Shown: piece by piece, positions 61,378-64,000 of the stretch | Layout of the letters: each line of letters starts with the position of its first letter | How positions within the stretch are numbered: position 1 is the stretch's first letter | Assembly: GCA_029747015.1 (NCBI GenBank) | Contig: JAKOGI010000339.1 | Coordinates: 144,002 to 208,001, forward strand | Origin: Carnegiea gigantea | Lineage: Eukaryota; Streptophyta; Magnoliopsida; Caryophyllales; Cactaceae | DNA: 64,000 bases | Direction of reading: 5' to 3' | Notes under the pieces: generated by a model | What the model was told of the DNA's origin: nothing | What the model saw: only the letters and a program-made list of their open reading frames with translations | Databases searched by the model: none | Translations under genes and position numbers: made by a program

Positions 61378-62144
61378 AACCTAACCAAAACATCTGAATT
61401 TATTTGACTTGGAGTATCTGTACAATGACAACTTGGAATATAATAGAAGTTTACCCTAAGAATGGCAAATATCAAATTCAATTCTAAGGCATTTTTTCTT
61501 TCATGACACCTCCTCAATTAGTTCCCTTTTGTCATTTGGGTGTTGTCCAAAGAGAATTCCCTTGTATATTATTATTCAAATTAAAACAAATTACTAATTT
61601 ATTTTTTTAGCATGTGTAGTGGGGGTAGGGGTGTTAGGTCAAGATTCTCTATTTTCCTCCACCTTCCACATGCTGGCTGCTTCAACTTGGCCCCTTAGAC
61701 CTTTTCTTTGGATTTAATTATACCTTTTTTTGTCAACTTGAGAAAAAGTTCAAAGCATTTTGGAGACTTTTTAATAGCATTGGATTATAATGAATTAAAA
61801 ATAAGAAACTCACTAAACAATTGCTTTTTTCTACTTTATTGTAAGGTATATGATAGTTAATGTTAATTGCATCCTTTTAATTTAGATGACAACAACTAAT
61901 TAATCTAGAATATACGTATTAATCACATTCATTTTTATTTGTTTTGACTATTATTCAGCCAAAGAGGCTAAATCATAGTACAAAAAGCCCAATCATAATA
62001 CCAAAGATAGATAAAGCAAACTATTAGACAAATAAAACTAAAACAAAAGGAGCAAAAGTCCAGCGGTAGTAATAAAAGCAAAAGTCGTCTTCATCCGTAA
62101 TGATGTTTGAGGCTAATGAAGACCACTATGTAGCTCATCAAAAT
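61378..62144. other. Intergenic stretch, no gene seen
   Basis: AT-rich; no coding sequence or element ends recognised. Confidence 0.4.
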
Positions 62145-62393
62145 TAGAGCGGCAATACGGGTCGGGTCAGGTCGGGTCGATTCATTTAATAAACGGGTCA
62201 ATTTCATATTGACTTTGAAAATAGTTTAGATTTGTTCAAAACTGAAAAATAACAAGTTTTCACACTAAACAGTCAAATCGTGTCGACTTTGAGTCGAAAT
62301 CGGTTCGATTCGGGTCAGGTTCGTGTTTCTCTCAATAAATTCAGATCGGATTCGGGTCGGATTATCGTGTCGGGTCGGACTTTTACAACCCTA
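62145..62393. mobile_element. 249-bp hAT-like MITE (same family as 12122-12371)
   Basis: Starts TAGAGCGGCAATACGG and ends ACAACCCTA. Flanks ATCAAAAT (62137-62144) and TTCAAAAT (62394-62401) match at 7 of 8 bases. The interior CATTTAATAAACGGGTCAAT and GGTTCGATT blocks match the reverse complement of the 12-kb copy. Confidence 0.72.
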
Positions 62394-62496
62394 TTCAAAA
62401 TAAATTAGTCATCTATGCCATGTTTTGTCAACAAAATCTCATCACTCCATCTTCTAAAATTTCTCTCTTTCCTCCCATCTCCTTTAGTTCCCTTTA

Positions 62497-62723
62497 GGAT
62501 CTGCACTTTTCGTAGGTAAATTGGGATGAGTAAAATAGTGAAGTAGGTTAAGGTAGGTTGAAATAGGTTAAGATGGATTGAAGTAGGTTGAAGTGAATTG
62601 AATTTTTTTATGTGATAAATTAAACTTGGTTAAAATAGTGAAAGTAAGCTGAAGTGGGTTGAATTAGGTTGAAGTGGGTTGAGTCTAGTATTTTAAAATT
62701 AACCCATGAAAAAAACAGGCCAC
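62497..62723. mobile_element. Short MITE of the GTAGGTTGAAG family, TTA flanks
   Basis: Starts GGATCTGCACTTTTCGTAGG; the right end CATGAAAAAAACAGGCC is its diverged complement. TTA lies at both edges (62494-62496 and about 62724-62726), as in PIF/Harbinger-type MITEs. The interior repeats GTAGGTTGAAGTG-like words. Confidence 0.62.
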
Positions 62724-63046
62724 TTAATTTGTTGTGCCATGTTCCAAACAACAGCATGCCCGCCATTTGTTCGACAAAAAATCCCTAGAGAATGCTCGTA
62801 AGGTACAACTTACCTTCACAAACAGTTTCCAACCAGGTAACTCTACCACCGTTAAAGAGTAACGTATCCTTTAAAAAGTCTGTCCTCCATTCTCTTATTT
62901 CTCATTGTAATCCTCTAACTCAAATCAAGTTAATGCGTGTTGTTGCTATAATGCTCTCCCCTTGTCTTGTTAGCTCCTTTTCTCTTTTTCATGCTTGGAG
63001 TGATTCTTTTAATTTGCTGCATTCATTTTCATAATCCCTTTATATT

Positions 63047-63966
63047 GGGAGTATTTGGTTGTTTGTTTTTTTTACTAGCTTTCTAATATAAAATAGCTTT
63101 TTGAGAATTTTTAACTATTTTGACCTGGTCAAACAAATCACTTTAGTGCTTAGTAAACATTTCTTGTAATACTGTTTTAACCCAAAATGCCAATTTACAA
63201 AAAGTTAAGATAAGTCGTTTTTTATAAATGATTGTTTGTATAAATGACAAAAATGTTCAATACTTTATTAAAAGTACAAAGCATGCCATGAATAAAATTA
63301 AAAACCCTAATTATGTTAAAGCGGCCTCATCTCCAACCTCACTTCTCTTTCTGCCCTACCCATAGACCCTAGTTTTGGATTGATGCAAGTTAGTAGTGAT
63401 ACTTGATATTATATTTTTTATCTAAACAGAATCTATAATGAAGATCAAATTATTTGAAATTCACATAAATTTTAATTTGTAAAAATCAAAGAAAAAGATC
63501 CTAAAAAGATTAAAATACATAAAAAAATTATATAAATTTCAATTCACAAAAAAAAGAAATCATCAAATGAATAATAAAATAAGGCTGTAAGATATAAGCA
63601 TCTTACAAATACCTGTAAATTGAAAAGAAATAAGATGAATTATGAATACAAATATGTAGAATTAGTATGAAAATAAGATTCCAAGCATTAAACTGATTTT
63701 TGCATATGACATAAATTTAATTCTTTTTGAAAAGAAAATAAAATGACTAATACTAAATAAATGTTATGTTCAACTAAAAAGTAATATAGAGAAATGGTAT
63801 AAATGAAATTTTAATAAACAACCTTTTTAGAAATAACTAATTTTACCAAACATTTTTTCTAGAAATAGCTGATTCAAACGGCTAATGTAAATAATCAATT
63901 CAAACAGTTAATGGCTAATAGTTAATAGAAACAATCAAAAGGCAACAACTGATTGCCAAACATGGC
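63047..63966. mobile_element. MITE family copy 3, with an AT-rich interior
   Basis: The left end GGGAGTATTTGGTTGTTTG and the right part with TTCAAACAGTTAATGGCTAA and GATTGCCAAACATGGCC match the copies at 31021 and 40283. About 600 bp of unrelated AT-rich DNA lies in the middle. Confidence 0.5.
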
Positions 63967-64000
63967 CATTATCAAAGTTCTCTTTTCCAAAAACCTTTCT

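Overview
The window is nuclear DNA of a flowering plant, most likely a dicot. The genes have several spliced exons with GT/AG introns, the noncoding DNA is AT-rich and full of transposons, and the protein families (clade A PP2C, plant HPt, plant CHX) are plant-specific. I cannot name the species. No bacterial operon, rRNA, tRNA gene or CRISPR array was seen.

Four host genes are supported. (1) 1042-6202 (+): the 3' part of a Rit1-type initiator-tRNA A64 2'-O-ribosylphosphate transferase gene, six exons; the 5' exons were not found in the window. (2) 9770-11227 (-): a six-exon HPt-type phosphotransfer protein whose phospho-accepting His is replaced by Met, so a pseudo-HPt of the AHP6 kind. (3) 13162-22015 (-): a four-exon clade A protein phosphatase 2C (ABI1/HAB type, ABA co-receptor) with two introns over 3 kb and a cluster of ABRE/G-box motifs upstream. 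(4) 44019-47616 (+): a three-exon CHX cation/H+ antiporter of 788 residues. Genes 2 and 3 are neighbours on the same strand and fit cytokinin and ABA signalling respectively; I see no evidence that they are co-regulated.

The rest is mostly mobile DNA. Introns and intergenic DNA hold several MITEs whose 8-bp target duplications can be read directly (7543-8139, 12122-12371, 14132-14598, 48048-48432, 62145-62393), and a PIF/Harbinger-like element with TTA duplications and a GC-rich core (25982-27293). A family of elements carries GTAGGTTGAAG-type repeats; one copy (32760-35820) is a giant foldback whose core is about 2.5 kb of TTTTTA-like repeats on the left and the complementary A-rich repeats on the right. 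A broken L1-type LINE lies at 37100-39655 (-).

The most layered region is 48.4-59.6 kb. A decayed Copia retrotransposon (3' LTR 59220-59579, target duplication CTACA) has had its 5' flank, 5' LTR and leader duplicated in tandem (about 767 bp). A 2.7-kb Mutator-like element with a 9-bp target duplication then landed in the duplicate. That element carries about twenty copies of TAGTGAGC and a 341-bp near-perfect hairpin. Two SINE insertions with long target duplications lie at 60.7 and 61.2 kb. No wholly new biological system was recognised. The most novel items are the Met-for-His pseudo-HPt, the giant A/T foldback, the motif-rich Mutator-like element and the strand-asymmetric T-tract/G-tract junctions.
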